Made by a program: the position numbers and the translations under genes. Shown one piece after another: positions 1 to 7,434 of a DNA stretch of 64,000 nucleotides. The notes below the pieces were generated by a model. It was not told the DNA's origin, made no database searches, and saw nothing but the letters and a program-made list of their open reading frames with translations. Within the stretch, counting starts at the first letter, position 1; each line of letters opens with the position of its first letter. Source of the stretch: Eubacteriales bacterium (GTDB lineage Bacteria > Bacillota > Clostridia > Oscillospirales > Oscillospiraceae); the NCBI GenBank assembly GCA_030533415.1, contig JAUNJE010000008.1:1-64000 (forward strand), given 5' to 3'.

Positions 1-50
1 AGAGGCCTCTCACGCCTTTAACATCGGTTCGAATCCGGTACGGGTCACCA
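1..50 (+). tRNA. tRNA-Glu (CTC), 3' part
   Basis: The window opens inside a tRNA gene. What remains is the anticodon arm with loop CTCTCAC (anticodon CTC, Glu), a T arm with loop TTCGAAT closed by five pairs, the acceptor strand and an encoded CCA. The 5' half lies outside the window. The ending ACGGGTCACCA is usual for Firmicute tRNA-Glu. Confidence 0.85.
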
Positions 51-70
51 GCTCCCAAAGGAAATAGGAG

Positions 71-99
71 TTGACAGAGGGCACGGAAGGTGCTATAAT
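71..99 (+). promoter_or_regulatory. Perfect-consensus sigma-A promoter of the 5S gene
   Basis: TTGACA (71-76), a 17-base spacer and TATAAT (94-99), with TG two bases before the -10. Every base matches the consensus. It sits between the tRNA and the 5S gene, so the 5S RNA appears to have its own strong promoter. Confidence 0.85.
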
Positions 100-164
100 A
101 AGGAAGGATGTTAGAAGCTGAAAAGCTTTTGACGATAAAAGATGGTGAAGAGCCATCCACAGAG

Positions 165-279
165 TTGGTATTGATTGTCATGAGGGTCCACCTGTTCCCA
201 TACCGAACACAGAAGTTAAGCTCATGTACGCCGGCGATACTTGGCGGGTGACTGCCCGGGAAAATAGGTAATGCCAACA
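165..279 (+). rRNA. rrf: 5S ribosomal RNA
   Basis: The RNA of the large ribosomal subunit. The conserved 5S core CCATACCGAACACAGAAGTT is present, and TTGGTA at the 5' end pairs with TGCCAA at the 3' end, giving a molecule of about 115 bases. It stands apart from any 16S or 23S gene in the window, has its own promoter upstream and a terminator two bases downstream. The exact ends are estimated from the closing helix. Confidence 0.9.
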
Positions 280-280
280 T

Positions 281-310
281 AAAGCCCCATCCTATTGGAT
301 GGGGCTTTTT
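281..310 (+). terminator. Terminator of the 5S gene
   Basis: AAGCCCCATCC, loop TATT, GGATGGGGCTT, then a T run. A strong intrinsic terminator immediately after the 5S RNA. Confidence 0.85.
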
Positions 311-319
311 CCATGTTTT

Positions 320-859
320 TTACTCATAAACGTACATTCCAAAAAAGGCAAGCAATCCCTGGCCGCAGGAGTATTCCATACCGCACGCATCGGCCAGCTT
401 CTTCACAAAGATGCAATAGGCTGACATGCAGGAATATTGGTATTCCGGAAATTTGCAGGGCTGGCCCAGAGTTTGCGCACAGGGACTGCACAGCGCGCAT
501 CCGCTGGCGCCTACTATGAAACCATCGCAGCCTTCTGCGCGCAGACGCTTGACCAGGCGGATTTCTGCGGCGTTGTGTTCCTTCTTTGCCTGCTTAATTG
601 CCTGGTTATCAGAATAGTCGGCGATTTCCCAGATGGTTTGCAGTACCAGCGCTTTCCTGTGGGAAAGTATTTTCTGTTTCATGGCGTCGGGAGAGCCGCA
701 GGCAGGAGGGCAGGAGTAGTTTGCATTGTATTGACCGCACAGATTTTCTTCGCAGTAAGGGCGAAACATAGGATCAAAGACAATGTTATTGGTATCCACG
801 ACTGCTGCAGCGGCAAAGCCCTCCTCCACCGCATAAGCAATGATCTTTTCCTGTTCCAT
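320..859 (-). CDS. DUF2284 cysteine-rich metal-binding protein
   Basis: A cytoplasmic protein of 179 residues with about thirteen cysteines, including a CPPxC motif near residue 50 and CxLCxxC near residue 125. This pattern is typical of the DUF2284 family, thought to bind metal or iron-sulfur clusters; its reaction is unknown. The ATG at 859 is chosen over an in-frame GTG nine bases upstream because AGAGGTG lies at good spacing before the ATG. It converges on the 5S gene and ends ten bases beyond the terminator. No signal peptide or membrane segment is seen. The family call is firm, the function is not known. Confidence 0.8.
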   Translation of the reverse strand: MEQEKIIAYAVEEGFAAAAVVDTNNIVFDPMFRPYCEENLCGQYNANYSCPPACGSPDAMKQKILSHRKALVLQTIWEIADYSDNQAIKQAKKEHNAAEIRLVKRLRAEGCDGFIVGASGCALCSPCAQTLGQPCKFPEYQYSCMSAYCIFVKKLADACGMEYSCGQGLLAFFGMYVYE

Positions 860-938
860 TTCGGGCACCTCTGTTGTGTGATGAACCCAATATACACCGG
901 GTGGCGAAATCTGTCAACCGATAAAAATTGGAAAACTC

Positions 939-967
939 TTGACAAACGGGGAAAATGAGAGTATCCT
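939..967 (+). promoter_or_regulatory. Sigma-A promoter of the first cobalamin riboswitch
   Basis: TTGACA (939-944), 17 bases, TATCCT (962-967). Transcription would start near 974, just ahead of the riboswitch. Confidence 0.65.
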
Positions 968-984
968 ATAGGTAATGAAATCGT

Positions 985-1170
985 CATTTGAGTGCCGTTG
1001 AGATCCGCACAGGCTCAACGGAGAATAGTGAATCCGGTCAGAATCCGGAACGGTACCGCCACTGTATACGCGGAGGCTCCACGTTTGACGAAAGTCGGTC
1101 ATTGGGATTGATCCTGAGAAGGCTGTGTGGATGCTGTGGATGCGTAAGTCAGGAGACCTGCTCAAATGTT
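985..1170 (+). ncRNA. Cobalamin riboswitch (class I type)
   Basis: The core segments appear in order: GTGAATCCGGTCAGAATCCGG, GGTACCGCCACTGTA, a GGGATTGATCCTGAGAAGG segment, and the B12 box AAGTCAGGAGACCTGC (1146-1161). A promoter precedes it and an intrinsic terminator follows at 1231. No plus-strand gene begins before 2387; the next gene, the DUF4430 lipoprotein, lies on the opposite strand. It is therefore either an orphan leader, the start of a very long transcript into the cob operon, or the source of an antisense RNA. Confidence 0.85.
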
Positions 1171-1230
1171 ATTTATTCGCCGGCCCCGGTTGATTGGGCA
1201 GGTGGAGGTGTTTTGTTCGCGGAAAAACGG

Positions 1231-1270
1231 CTGCGGCAGTCCAATCTTGGATTGCCGCAGTATTTTTTTT
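1231..1270 (+). terminator. Terminator after the first cobalamin riboswitch
   Basis: CTGCGGCA pairs with TGCCGCAG and the helix continues inward through TCCAA/TTGGA, followed by TATTTTTTTT. It is the likely off-switch of the riboswitch at 985. Confidence 0.85.
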
Positions 1271-1347
1271 GAATACATCGGACAGCTGTACCCCCTTGCA
1301 GCGTCCGGTTAAAAGAGCGGCTGATTGCCCACTGGCCGCTAAAAGAT

Positions 1348-1386
1348 TCCCGGATGCCGGTGCTGACAGACCACCGGCATCCGGGA
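1348..1386. other. Perfect 15-bp hairpin
   Basis: TCCCGGATGCCGGTG and its exact complement, separated by nine bases. No T run follows on the plus strand; ATCTTTT follows on the minus strand. It could be a second minus-strand terminator behind the DUF4430 gene. The 244 bases between the riboswitch terminator and that gene hold no convincing coding region. Confidence 0.5.
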
Positions 1387-1477
1387 TATCAAAATAATAG
1401 CCTGTACCCATGGAACGCCTGAAACGCAGACATGAATTTACGGCGGCGGTATTAAGGGGAAGATATTTTAATAAAGC

Positions 1478-1507
1478 GGCAGGACGGTCAATTTTGCCCG
1501 TCCTGCC
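1478..1507 (-). terminator. Terminator-like hairpin of the DUF4430 gene
   Basis: A ten-pair stem GGCAGGACGG/CCGTCCTGCC with a ten-base loop, seven bases past the stop codon on the minus strand. The tail is only moderately T-rich. Confidence 0.6.
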
Positions 1508-1514
1508 AAATTGT

Positions 1515-1940
1515 TTAGCCCTCTGCTACAAAGGAATATACAGCACCCTCGGTGACATTGGTGGAGTCTACGCCGGTCATAGCGTATTCGCCGTCAATGT
1601 AGAAGGCCCAGTACTTCTGGTCCTTGTCCCAATCCAGAGTGACGCCGTTGACAGTGGTGACATATAGGCCGTATTCGCTGTCTTCACCGTCGATCAGGCC
1701 CTTTTCCACCAGCGCTTCTCCGACAGTGGCCTTATTGGTGACAATGTCGAAGGCGGCTTCCTCACCGTCCGGACCGGTCACGACCACTTGGAAGGAAGTG
1801 CCCACAACGGCCTCTGTTTGTGCGGAGGTTGTCTCTGGGGCGGAAGTGCTCGCACAGCCTGCAAAGCTCAGCGCCATGGCGGCAACCAGAACAATGCAGC
1901 CGATGAGACACAGCAGTTTCTGCATGCGGTTCTTATTCAT
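1515..1940 (-). CDS. DUF4430 lipoprotein, possible cobamide capture protein
   Basis: A 141-residue exported protein. A basic start and hydrophobic stretch end in the lipobox SFAGC (Cys29), so it should be lipid-anchored outside the membrane. After a short Thr/Ser linker comes a DUF4430 domain with the segment YWAFYIDGEYAMTGV. DUF4430 is related to the C-terminal domain of transcobalamin and intrinsic factor, and it lies between two cobalamin riboswitches and opposite a cobamide import operon. I infer that it binds cobamide at the surface for the ECF transporter. AGGAG lies eight bases before the ATG. It has its own promoter at 2044-2072. Confidence 0.8.
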   Translation of the reverse strand: MNKNRMQKLLCLIGCIVLVAAMALSFAGCASTSAPETTSAQTEAVVGTSFQVVVTGPDGEEAAFDIVTNKATVGEALVEKGLIDGEDSEYGLYVTTVNGVTLDWDKDQKYWAFYIDGEYAMTGVDSTNVTEGAVYSFVAEG

Positions 1941-2043
1941 GATTGATTTCTCCTTGTTTTTAATTTTACCGTCATTGACCCACCTGGCTGGTTCCAAGAT
2001 ATGGCGGGGCAAAAGTGTCCATGTGTTTTCTGACACCGTAGGT

Positions 2044-2072
2044 ATTGTACCACGGCGATGGTGGAAATACAA
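2044..2072 (-). promoter_or_regulatory. Promoter of the DUF4430 gene
   Basis: On the minus strand: TTGTAT, 17 bases, TGGTACAAT (extended -10). It leaves a 5' untranslated region of about 97 bases in which I see no riboswitch. Confidence 0.7.
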
Positions 2073-2149
2073 CACTTTTTTTGGATTAAGGATTGCGGAT
2101 GTGCGCAAAATGTGATAAAGTAAACAAACAGGAAAGCGAAGATCTGTCA

Positions 2150-2320
2150 CAGTTTCATTGGAATGGGAAAATCCCAGCGGTACCAAGCCGCCGTAGACGG
2201 ACAGAAAGCCGCCTTGCCCATTGGCACAAGCTGAGAAGGGCCAGGCATTATGGCGTCCGGAGCCGGCATACGGGCTATGACAGGACACGCCAGACTCTTG
2301 GGGACAGTCTGGCGGTTATG
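2150..2320 (+). ncRNA. Divergent cobalamin riboswitch of the cob operon
   Basis: The core GGAATGGGAAAATCCC and GCGGTACCAAGCCGC follows the cobalamin riboswitch plan, and GTCCGGAGCCGGC stands where the B12 box should be. Hairpin loop TACCAAG (2181-2187) is complementary to the loop CTTGGGGAC (2297-2305) of a nine-pair stem at 2288-2314. This is the L5-L13 kissing contact that marks cobalamin riboswitches. GGGGACA at 2300-2306 repeats the 3' arm of the terminator at 2369-2375, so it could act as the antiterminator. It fits the variant AdoCbl classes better than class I. Its context ahead of a cobamide operon supports the call. Confidence 0.7.
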
Positions 2321-2356
2321 GCATGCGCGGCCTGCCTTTGTGCTGTCCGTATTTCT

Positions 2357-2386
2357 ATGTCCCCGAGAGGGGACATTTTCTTTTTT
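2357..2386 (+). terminator. Riboswitch-controlled terminator abutting the ecfT start codon
   Basis: ATGTCCCC, loop GAGA, GGGGACAT, then TTTTCTTTTTT, ending at the base before the ecfT ATG. The GAGGGG in the loop and 3' arm is the only ribosome-binding-like sequence, so the hairpin may block both transcription and translation. Confidence 0.8.
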
Positions 2387-3256
2387 ATGAAGCATGACGC
2401 ATTCTCCCAGTGCCATCCGCTGACGAACTTTGTATTTTTTGTGGGGGCCATTGGCTTTGCGGTGGTGATCCAGCACCCCGTGTATCTTGCCGCAAGCTGT
2501 GCCGGCGGCGCCCTGTATTACCTGCTGCTGAATGGGAAAAAGGGCATGGGCCTGATTTTGGGAATGCTTCCCGTATTTGCGCTGCTGTCCGGGCTGAACC
2601 CGCTGTTCAATACCTATGGGGAGCGGGTGCTGTTCTATATTTTTGGAAAGCCCTACACGCTGGAGGCGCTGTATTACGGCATGGCCATCGGGGGGATTTT
2701 TGTGGCAATGATGCTCTGGTTCGGCTGTTACAGCGCCGTTCTGACCAGCGATAAATTTGTATGTCTCTTTGGGAGCCTGATTCCCGCGCTTTCGCTGCTT
2801 CTTGTTATGGTGCTGCGCATGATCCCCAGTCTGACCCGCAAGGCCAAGCAGCTTATGGATGCCCGAAAGTCCATTGGCAAGGGCGCGGGGGAAACCAGCA
2901 GCTTAAAGGAAAAGGCCTCCGACGGCATGAATGTACTTTCGGCGTTAACGGACTGGGCGCTGGAGGGCAGCATTGTGACGGCCGATTCCATGCGGGCCAG
3001 GGGGTATGGCGCGGCCAGACGCACCAGCTTTCAGCTTTACCGCATGACACTTCGGGACTGGACGCTGCTGGCGCTGATGCTTTTGCTGATTGCGCTGGTG
3101 GTCTTTGCCGGCGGCACGGAGGCTGCTTATACGCCGGTTCTGCATATTGCGGCTCCGACCTGGGGCTTTGGGGCGTACTGCCTTTACCTGCTGCTGCCGC
3201 CCGTGTTACACGGAAAGGAGGCCATTCAATGGCGCATTTCCAGATCGAAAATCTGA
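2387..3256 (+). CDS. ecfT: ECF transporter T component (EcfT/CbiQ family)
   Basis: The membrane coupling subunit of an energy-coupling factor vitamin transporter, joining the ATPase to the substrate-binding S component. The protein is 289 residues, with hydrophobic helices in the N-terminal half and near the C-terminus, and the coupling-helix motif SMRARGYG near residue 205. It is the first gene of the operon. Its ATG directly follows the riboswitch terminator's T run and no normally spaced ribosome-binding site is present. Its 3' end overlaps the ATPase gene by 28 bases, which suggests translational coupling. CbiQ of cobalt transport is the nearest alternative, but no CbiM/N is present. Confidence 0.88.
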   Translation: MKHDAFSQCHPLTNFVFFVGAIGFAVVIQHPVYLAASCAGGALYYLLLNGKKGMGLILGMLPVFALLSGLNPLFNTYGERVLFYIFGKPYTLEALYYGMAIGGIFVAMMLWFGCYSAVLTSDKFVCLFGSLIPALSLLLVMVLRMIPSLTRKAKQLMDARKSIGKGAGETSSLKEKASDGMNVLSALTDWALEGSIVTADSMRARGYGAARRTSFQLYRMTLRDWTLLALMLLLIALVVFAGGTEAAYTPVLHIAAPTWGFGAYCLYLLLPPVLHGKEAIQWRISRSKI

Positions 3257-4890
3257 CCTTCCAATATCCAAACGCTTCCCGGCCGTCGCTGGACGGCGTG
3301 AATCTGACCATAGAAAAAGGGGCGTATGTGGTTCTGTGCGGCCGGTCCGGCAGCGGAAAGACCACTCTGCTGCGGCACCTGAAACCGGTTTTGACACCCT
3401 ACGGTAAGCGAAGCGGCAGCATATCCTTTGACGGATTTCCGCTGGAGCAAGTGAGCCAGCGGGACCAAGCTGCGAAGATCGGCTTTGTCATGCAAAATCC
3501 TGACGACCAGATCGTCACCGATAAGGTCTGGCATGAGCTGGCCTTTGGCCTGGAAAGCCTGGGAACGGACCCCAAGGCCATGCGTCTGCGGGTCGCGGAA
3601 ATGGCCAGCTATTTTGGCCTTCAGGGATGGTTTCATCTGGATGTGGCTACGCTCTCCGGCGGCCAGAAGCAGCTGTTAAATTTGGCCTCCATTATGGCCA
3701 TGCAGCCGGAGGTGCTGATCCTGGACGAACCAACCAGCCAGCTGGACCCCATTGCGGCCTCCGATTTTTTGAATACGGTCCGGAAAATCAATATAGAGCT
3801 TGGCACTACCATCCTCATCACCGAGCACCGTCTGGAGGATATTTACCACAGCGCGGACAGGGTCGTGGTCATGGATGGCGGAAAAATCCTTGCCGATGGC
3901 GGCCCCCGGCAGGTAGGGCGGCAGCTGTGGCAGCAAAAGCATGAGATGTTTGCGGCGCTGCCCACGCCCCTACGGGTTTTCTATGAAGCCCAGGGAGCAG
4001 GGGATTGCCCCCTGACCGTCCGGGAGGGCCGCAACTGGCTCACAGAATCCTTCGAAAACCGGGCTGTTTCCATTGCGGAGCCAGCCGCGGAGCCTGCAGT
4101 AACGGAGTGCAAGGTCCCTGCCATAAAGGTCAGGGAGGCCTGGTTCCGCTATGAAAAGGATTCGCCGGACATATTAAGGGGCGTCAGCTTTTCCGTTCCC
4201 CAGGGAAGCCTTTTTGCCATTGTCGGCGGCAACGGCTCCGGGAAATCCACCACGCTGAAAACCCTCTGCGGAATATGCAGGCCCTACCGGGGCAGTGTGG
4301 AGGTTTTCGGAAAGCCATTGAAATCCTACAAGGCCGGCCAGCTTTATCAAAACTGTCTTGCCATGCTTCCACAGGACCCCAAAAGCCTGTTCGTGAAAAA
4401 GACCCTTCGGGCGGATCTGGCGGAGATGTGCCATAACAGGGAAGCCATTTTGGAAATGGCCGAAAGCTGCGGCATTGCCGGGCTGTTGGATTCCCACCCC
4501 TATGATCTTTCCGGCGGCGAACAGCAGCGTGCCGCCCTGGCAAAGGTTCTGCTGACAAATCCACGGCTTCTGCTTCTGGACGAACCCACCAAGGGCCTGG
4601 ACAGCTTCTTTAAGGGGAAATTTGCCCAAATTTTGAAAGGGCTGACGGAAAAGGGCATCACGGTGATTCTGGTTTCCCACGATGTGGAGTTCTGTGCTGA
4701 ATACGCGGATCTGGTGAGCATGTTCTTTGATGGGCAGGTCATCACCACGGACACGCCCCGCCGCTTCTTTGGCCAGAACAGCTTCTATACCACTGCCGCC
4801 AACCGCATGAGCCGCTGCGTTTTCCGTAACGCTGTCACCGCCAGGGATGTTGCCGCGCTTTACCGGGCGAATTTGGAGGAAAAGGCATGA
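3229..4890 (+). CDS. ecfA: ECF transporter ATPase, fused A-A' subunits
   Basis: Two ABC ATPase domains in one 553-residue chain; most ECF systems use separate EcfA and EcfA' genes. The first half has Walker A GRSGSGKTT (residues 38-46), signature LSGGQKQLLN and Walker B VLILDEPTS. The second half has [22 protein letters not shown] and LLLLDEPTK. AGGAGG lies seven bases before the ATG. It should power uptake through the T and S subunits encoded on either side. The stop overlaps the next start as ATGA. Confidence 0.92.
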   Translation: MAHFQIENLTFQYPNASRPSLDGVNLTIEKGAYVVLCGRSGSGKTTLLRHLKPVLTPYGKRSGSISFDGFPLEQVSQRDQAAKIGFVMQNPDDQIVTDKVWHELAFGLESLGTDPKAMRLRVAEMASYFGLQGWFHLDVATLSGGQKQLLNLASIMAMQPEVLILDEPTSQLDPIAASDFLNTVRKINIELGTTILITEHRLEDIYHSADRVVVMDGGKILADGGPRQVGRQLWQQKHEMFAALPTPLRVFYEAQGAGDCPLTVREGRNWLTESFENRAVSIAEPAAEPAVTECKVPAIKVREAWFRYEKDSPDILRGVSFSVPQGSLFAIVGGNGSGKSTTLKTLCGICRPYRGSVEVFGKPLKSYKAGQLYQNCLAMLPQDPKSLFVKKTLRADLAEMCHNREAILEMAESCGIAGLLDSHPYDLSGGEQQRAALAKVLLTNPRLLLLDEPTKGLDSFFKGKFAQILKGLTEKGITVILVSHDVEFCAEYADLVSMFFDGQVITTDTPRRFFGQNSFYTTAANRMSRCVFRNAVTARDVAALYRANLEEKA

Positions 4891-5597
4891 GAAAGTCCAC
4901 AGTTTTCAGCCTCCTTGCCTGCCTTGTTTTGATTCCCCTTACGCTGTTTCTTGGCATGCAGATGAAAGGCCGGTGGTACTACCTGACCTGCACCCTGGTC
5001 ATTATCGAGACGATGCTGCCTTTTTTCCTGGCCTTCGAGACCCGCAGGCCCCAGGCCAGGGAGCTGGTGACCATTGCCGTCATGTGCGCGCTGTCGGTAG
5101 CTTCCCGGGTGGTGGTTCTGATTCCCAATTTTAAGCCTATGACTGCCATTATCATGATCACCGGGATCGCGCTGGGGCCGGAAGCCGGTTTTATGACCGG
5201 GGCGGTCGGGGCCTTTGCCAGCAACTTCTTTTTCAGCCAAGGCCCCTGGACGCCATGGCAGATGATGGCCTACGGCTTTGGCGGCTTTTTGGCGGGCGTT
5301 TTTTTCTATGGAAAAAACCGCCGGCGCAATCCGATAATCCTAGCTGTTTACGGCTTCGCGGCCATTCAGCTGGTTGTCGGCCCGCTGCTGGACTGCTGTA
5401 CCGTGTTCACTACCGGAAGCAAACTCACCTGGAAGTATGCCGCCGCTGTCTTTGCCGCCGGGGTTCCCTATAATTTCAATCACGCATTGGCCTGTGCGGT
5501 CACCATGCTTCTGTTCAGCAAACCCTTGCTGGAAAAGCTGGACAGGCTGATTTGCAAATACGGCATGATGGATGCCCGGCAGGAGGGATCGAAATGA
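4887..5597 (+). CDS. ECF transporter S component, probably for cobamides or precursors
   Basis: A 236-residue membrane protein with about six hydrophobic segments and the Gly/Ala-rich, Phe-rich stretch typical of ECF S components (GFMTGAVGAFASNFFFSQGP). S components bind the vitamin and set specificity. No substrate can be read from the sequence alone. Its place in a riboswitch-controlled cobamide operon points to cobalamin, cobinamide or alpha-ribazole, as with the CbrT and CblT types. Start and stop overlap the neighbouring genes by four bases each (ATGA), so the whole transporter should be made together. Confidence 0.8.
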   Translation: MRKSTVFSLLACLVLIPLTLFLGMQMKGRWYYLTCTLVIIETMLPFFLAFETRRPQARELVTIAVMCALSVASRVVVLIPNFKPMTAIIMITGIALGPEAGFMTGAVGAFASNFFFSQGPWTPWQMMAYGFGGFLAGVFFYGKNRRRNPIILAVYGFAAIQLVVGPLLDCCTVFTTGSKLTWKYAAAVFAAGVPYNFNHALACAVTMLLFSKPLLEKLDRLICKYGMMDARQEGSK

Positions 5598-6355
5598 ACA
5601 GGAGCAAGCTTTATATCTCCACCATAGACGCAAACGCCGGGAAAATCGCGAGAAAATACGGCCTTGGCTTGGAAATTGCCGAATACTGCACTGCCTATAA
5701 TATGGACGAACACTTTCCGGAAACCGATGCTGCCGTGAGGAAGCAGTTAGAGGGAATCAAAAACCGCATTCTCCATGCCCCTTTCAACGAACTGTTTCCC
5801 TGTGCCATCGACCCGAAGGCCAGGGAGCTGGCCCGTTACCGGTACCGCCAGGCCATTGCGTTGGCCCGGGAATACGGCGCGGCGAAAATCGTTATCCATG
5901 GCGGTTACCATCCCAGAATTTACTATCCCATTTGGTATACGGAGCAGTCCGTTCTTTTTTGGAGGGCATTCCTGAAAGAGCTGCCCGGAGATGTTACCAT
6001 TCTGCTGGAAAATGTTCTGGAAGAGGAGCCGCAAATGTTACTGGATATTGTCAATGGAGTAGACGATCCCCGGATGGCGGTCTGCCTGGATGTGGGCCAT
6101 GTCAATGTATATTCCAAAGTACCTGCCATGGACTGGATGGAAATCTGCGCATCCCGCATTGGGCATTTCCACATCCACAATAACGATGGCTCCTGGGATA
6201 CCCATAGCCCTTTGGACCAGGGGAGCATCCCTATGAAAGCGTTGCTGACACGGGCGGAGTCCCTCTGCCCGGATGCCACATATACACTTGAGCTGATGGA
6301 TGCGAATTCATCCGTCCGCTTATTATTGGAGGAATCACAATGGAACCGGAATTAA
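5594..6355 (+). CDS. cbiR: AP endonuclease 2-type TIM barrel, likely cobamide-remodelling hydrolase CbiR
   Basis: A 253-residue TIM barrel of the sugar phosphate isomerase / AP endonuclease 2 superfamily. Metal-binding positions are visible in ILHAP, VIHGGYHP, LLENV, CLDVGHVNVY and FHIHNNDG. CbiR of Akkermansia belongs to this superfamily and cuts the nucleotide loop of cobamides so that another lower ligand can be attached. Sitting between a vitamin transporter and cobT-cobU-cobS, that is the most economical role here. The assignment rests on fold and context, not on a CbiR-specific motif I can verify. AGGAGGG lies seven bases before the ATG. It overlaps cobT by 16 bases. Confidence 0.62.
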   Translation: MNRSKLYISTIDANAGKIARKYGLGLEIAEYCTAYNMDEHFPETDAAVRKQLEGIKNRILHAPFNELFPCAIDPKARELARYRYRQAIALAREYGAAKIVIHGGYHPRIYYPIWYTEQSVLFWRAFLKELPGDVTILLENVLEEEPQMLLDIVNGVDDPRMAVCLDVGHVNVYSKVPAMDWMEICASRIGHFHIHNNDGSWDTHSPLDQGSIPMKALLTRAESLCPDATYTLELMDANSSVRLLLEESQWNRN

Positions 6356-7434
6356 AATCACTGATCAATTCCATAACGCCCCTGGATGAGGCCGCTATGG
6401 CAGATGCCCGGAAGCGGCAGGCCCGGCTGGCCAAGCCCCCCGGAAGTCTGGGACGCCTGGAGGAGCTGTCCATACAGCTGGCGGGCATTACGGGACAGGT
6501 ACATAACAAGATTGAAAAAAAGCACCTGTTGGTATTTGCCGCCGATAACGGGGTGGTTGCGGAAGGCGTTGCCAGCTCTCCCCAGTCGGTAACTTTGATG
6601 CAGACGGTGAATTTGACCCGGGCCAAGACCGGGGCCAGTGTGCTTGCCAGGCATTTCGGCTGTGGAATCACCGTCTGTGATGTGGGGGTCAACGCGGATA
6701 TCCGGGACAAAGCGGTGATGAACCGGAAGATTGCCTACGGCACCCAGAATATGGTGAACGGTCCCGCCATGACCCGTTCCCAGGCCCTAACCGCCATTTT
6801 CACAGGCGCCCAGCTGGCCCGGGAGACACCGGCGGACGTGATCGGTATCGGGGAAATGGGTATTGGCAATACCACCACCTCTTCCGCCATCCTGTCTGTT
6901 CTGCTGGGAGCGGATGTGGAGGCCGTCACAGGCCGGGGCGGGGGAGTCACAGACGAAGGCTTCCGCAGAAAAAAGGACGCCATCCGCCGCGCCATCGCTG
7001 TCAACAGCCCGGACCGGAGCGATGTGGTGGATGTCCTTAGGAAAGTGGGCGGCTTTGACATCGCTGCCATGTGCGGTGCTTTCCTGGGGGCCGCCGCGAC
7101 CCACCGTCCGGTGGTGATCGACGGTTTCATTTCCGCCGTAGCCGCGCTGTGCGCCGTTAGGCTGTGTCCCCATGCCCAGGGCTATCTGGTGCCAAGCCAT
7201 GCCTCCTATGAAATTGGCTATAGGCTTGCCATGGACGCCATGAACTTAGAGCCAATGCTGCTGCTGGGGATGCGCCTTGGGGAGGGGAGCGGCTGTCCGC
7301 TGGCCTTTGAGGTGCTGGATGCGGCCTGTGCTGTTATCAATGACATGGCGACCTTTGAACAGGCGGGCATAGATGACGACTACCTGGATGAGATTCGGGA
7401 GGGAGATAAGTTCACCGTGGAGGGTGCCCGATGA
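6340..7434 (+). CDS. cobT: Nicotinate-nucleotide-dimethylbenzimidazole phosphoribosyltransferase
   Basis: Makes alpha-ribazole phosphate from a lower-ligand base and nicotinate mononucleotide. The 364-residue length is usual. Family segments are KPPGSLGRLEELS, ADNGVVAEGVASSPQSVT, GIGEMGIGNTTTS and, near the C-terminus, RLGEGSGCPLAF with the catalytic glutamate. GGAGG precedes the ATG inside the end of the TIM-barrel gene. It supplies the nucleotide that CobS later joins to the corrinoid. Confidence 0.95.
   Translation: MEPELKSLINSITPLDEAAMADARKRQARLAKPPGSLGRLEELSIQLAGITGQVHNKIEKKHLLVFAADNGVVAEGVASSPQSVTLMQTVNLTRAKTGASVLARHFGCGITVCDVGVNADIRDKAVMNRKIAYGTQNMVNGPAMTRSQALTAIFTGAQLARETPADVIGIGEMGIGNTTTSSAILSVLLGADVEAVTGRGGGVTDEGFRRKKDAIRRAIAVNSPDRSDVVDVLRKVGGFDIAAMCGAFLGAAATHRPVVIDGFISAVAALCAVRLCPHAQGYLVPSHASYEIGYRLAMDAMNLEPMLLLGMRLGEGSGCPLAFEVLDAACAVINDMATFEQAGIDDDYLDEIREGDKFTVEGAR

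Noticed and set aside
1410..1667. An 85-codon plus-strand frame behind the first riboswitch, starting MERLKRRHEF, faintly like RNase P protein
   Set aside because: Its second half is antisense to the DUF4430 gene, it runs through that gene's terminator hairpin, and it has no ribosome-binding site.
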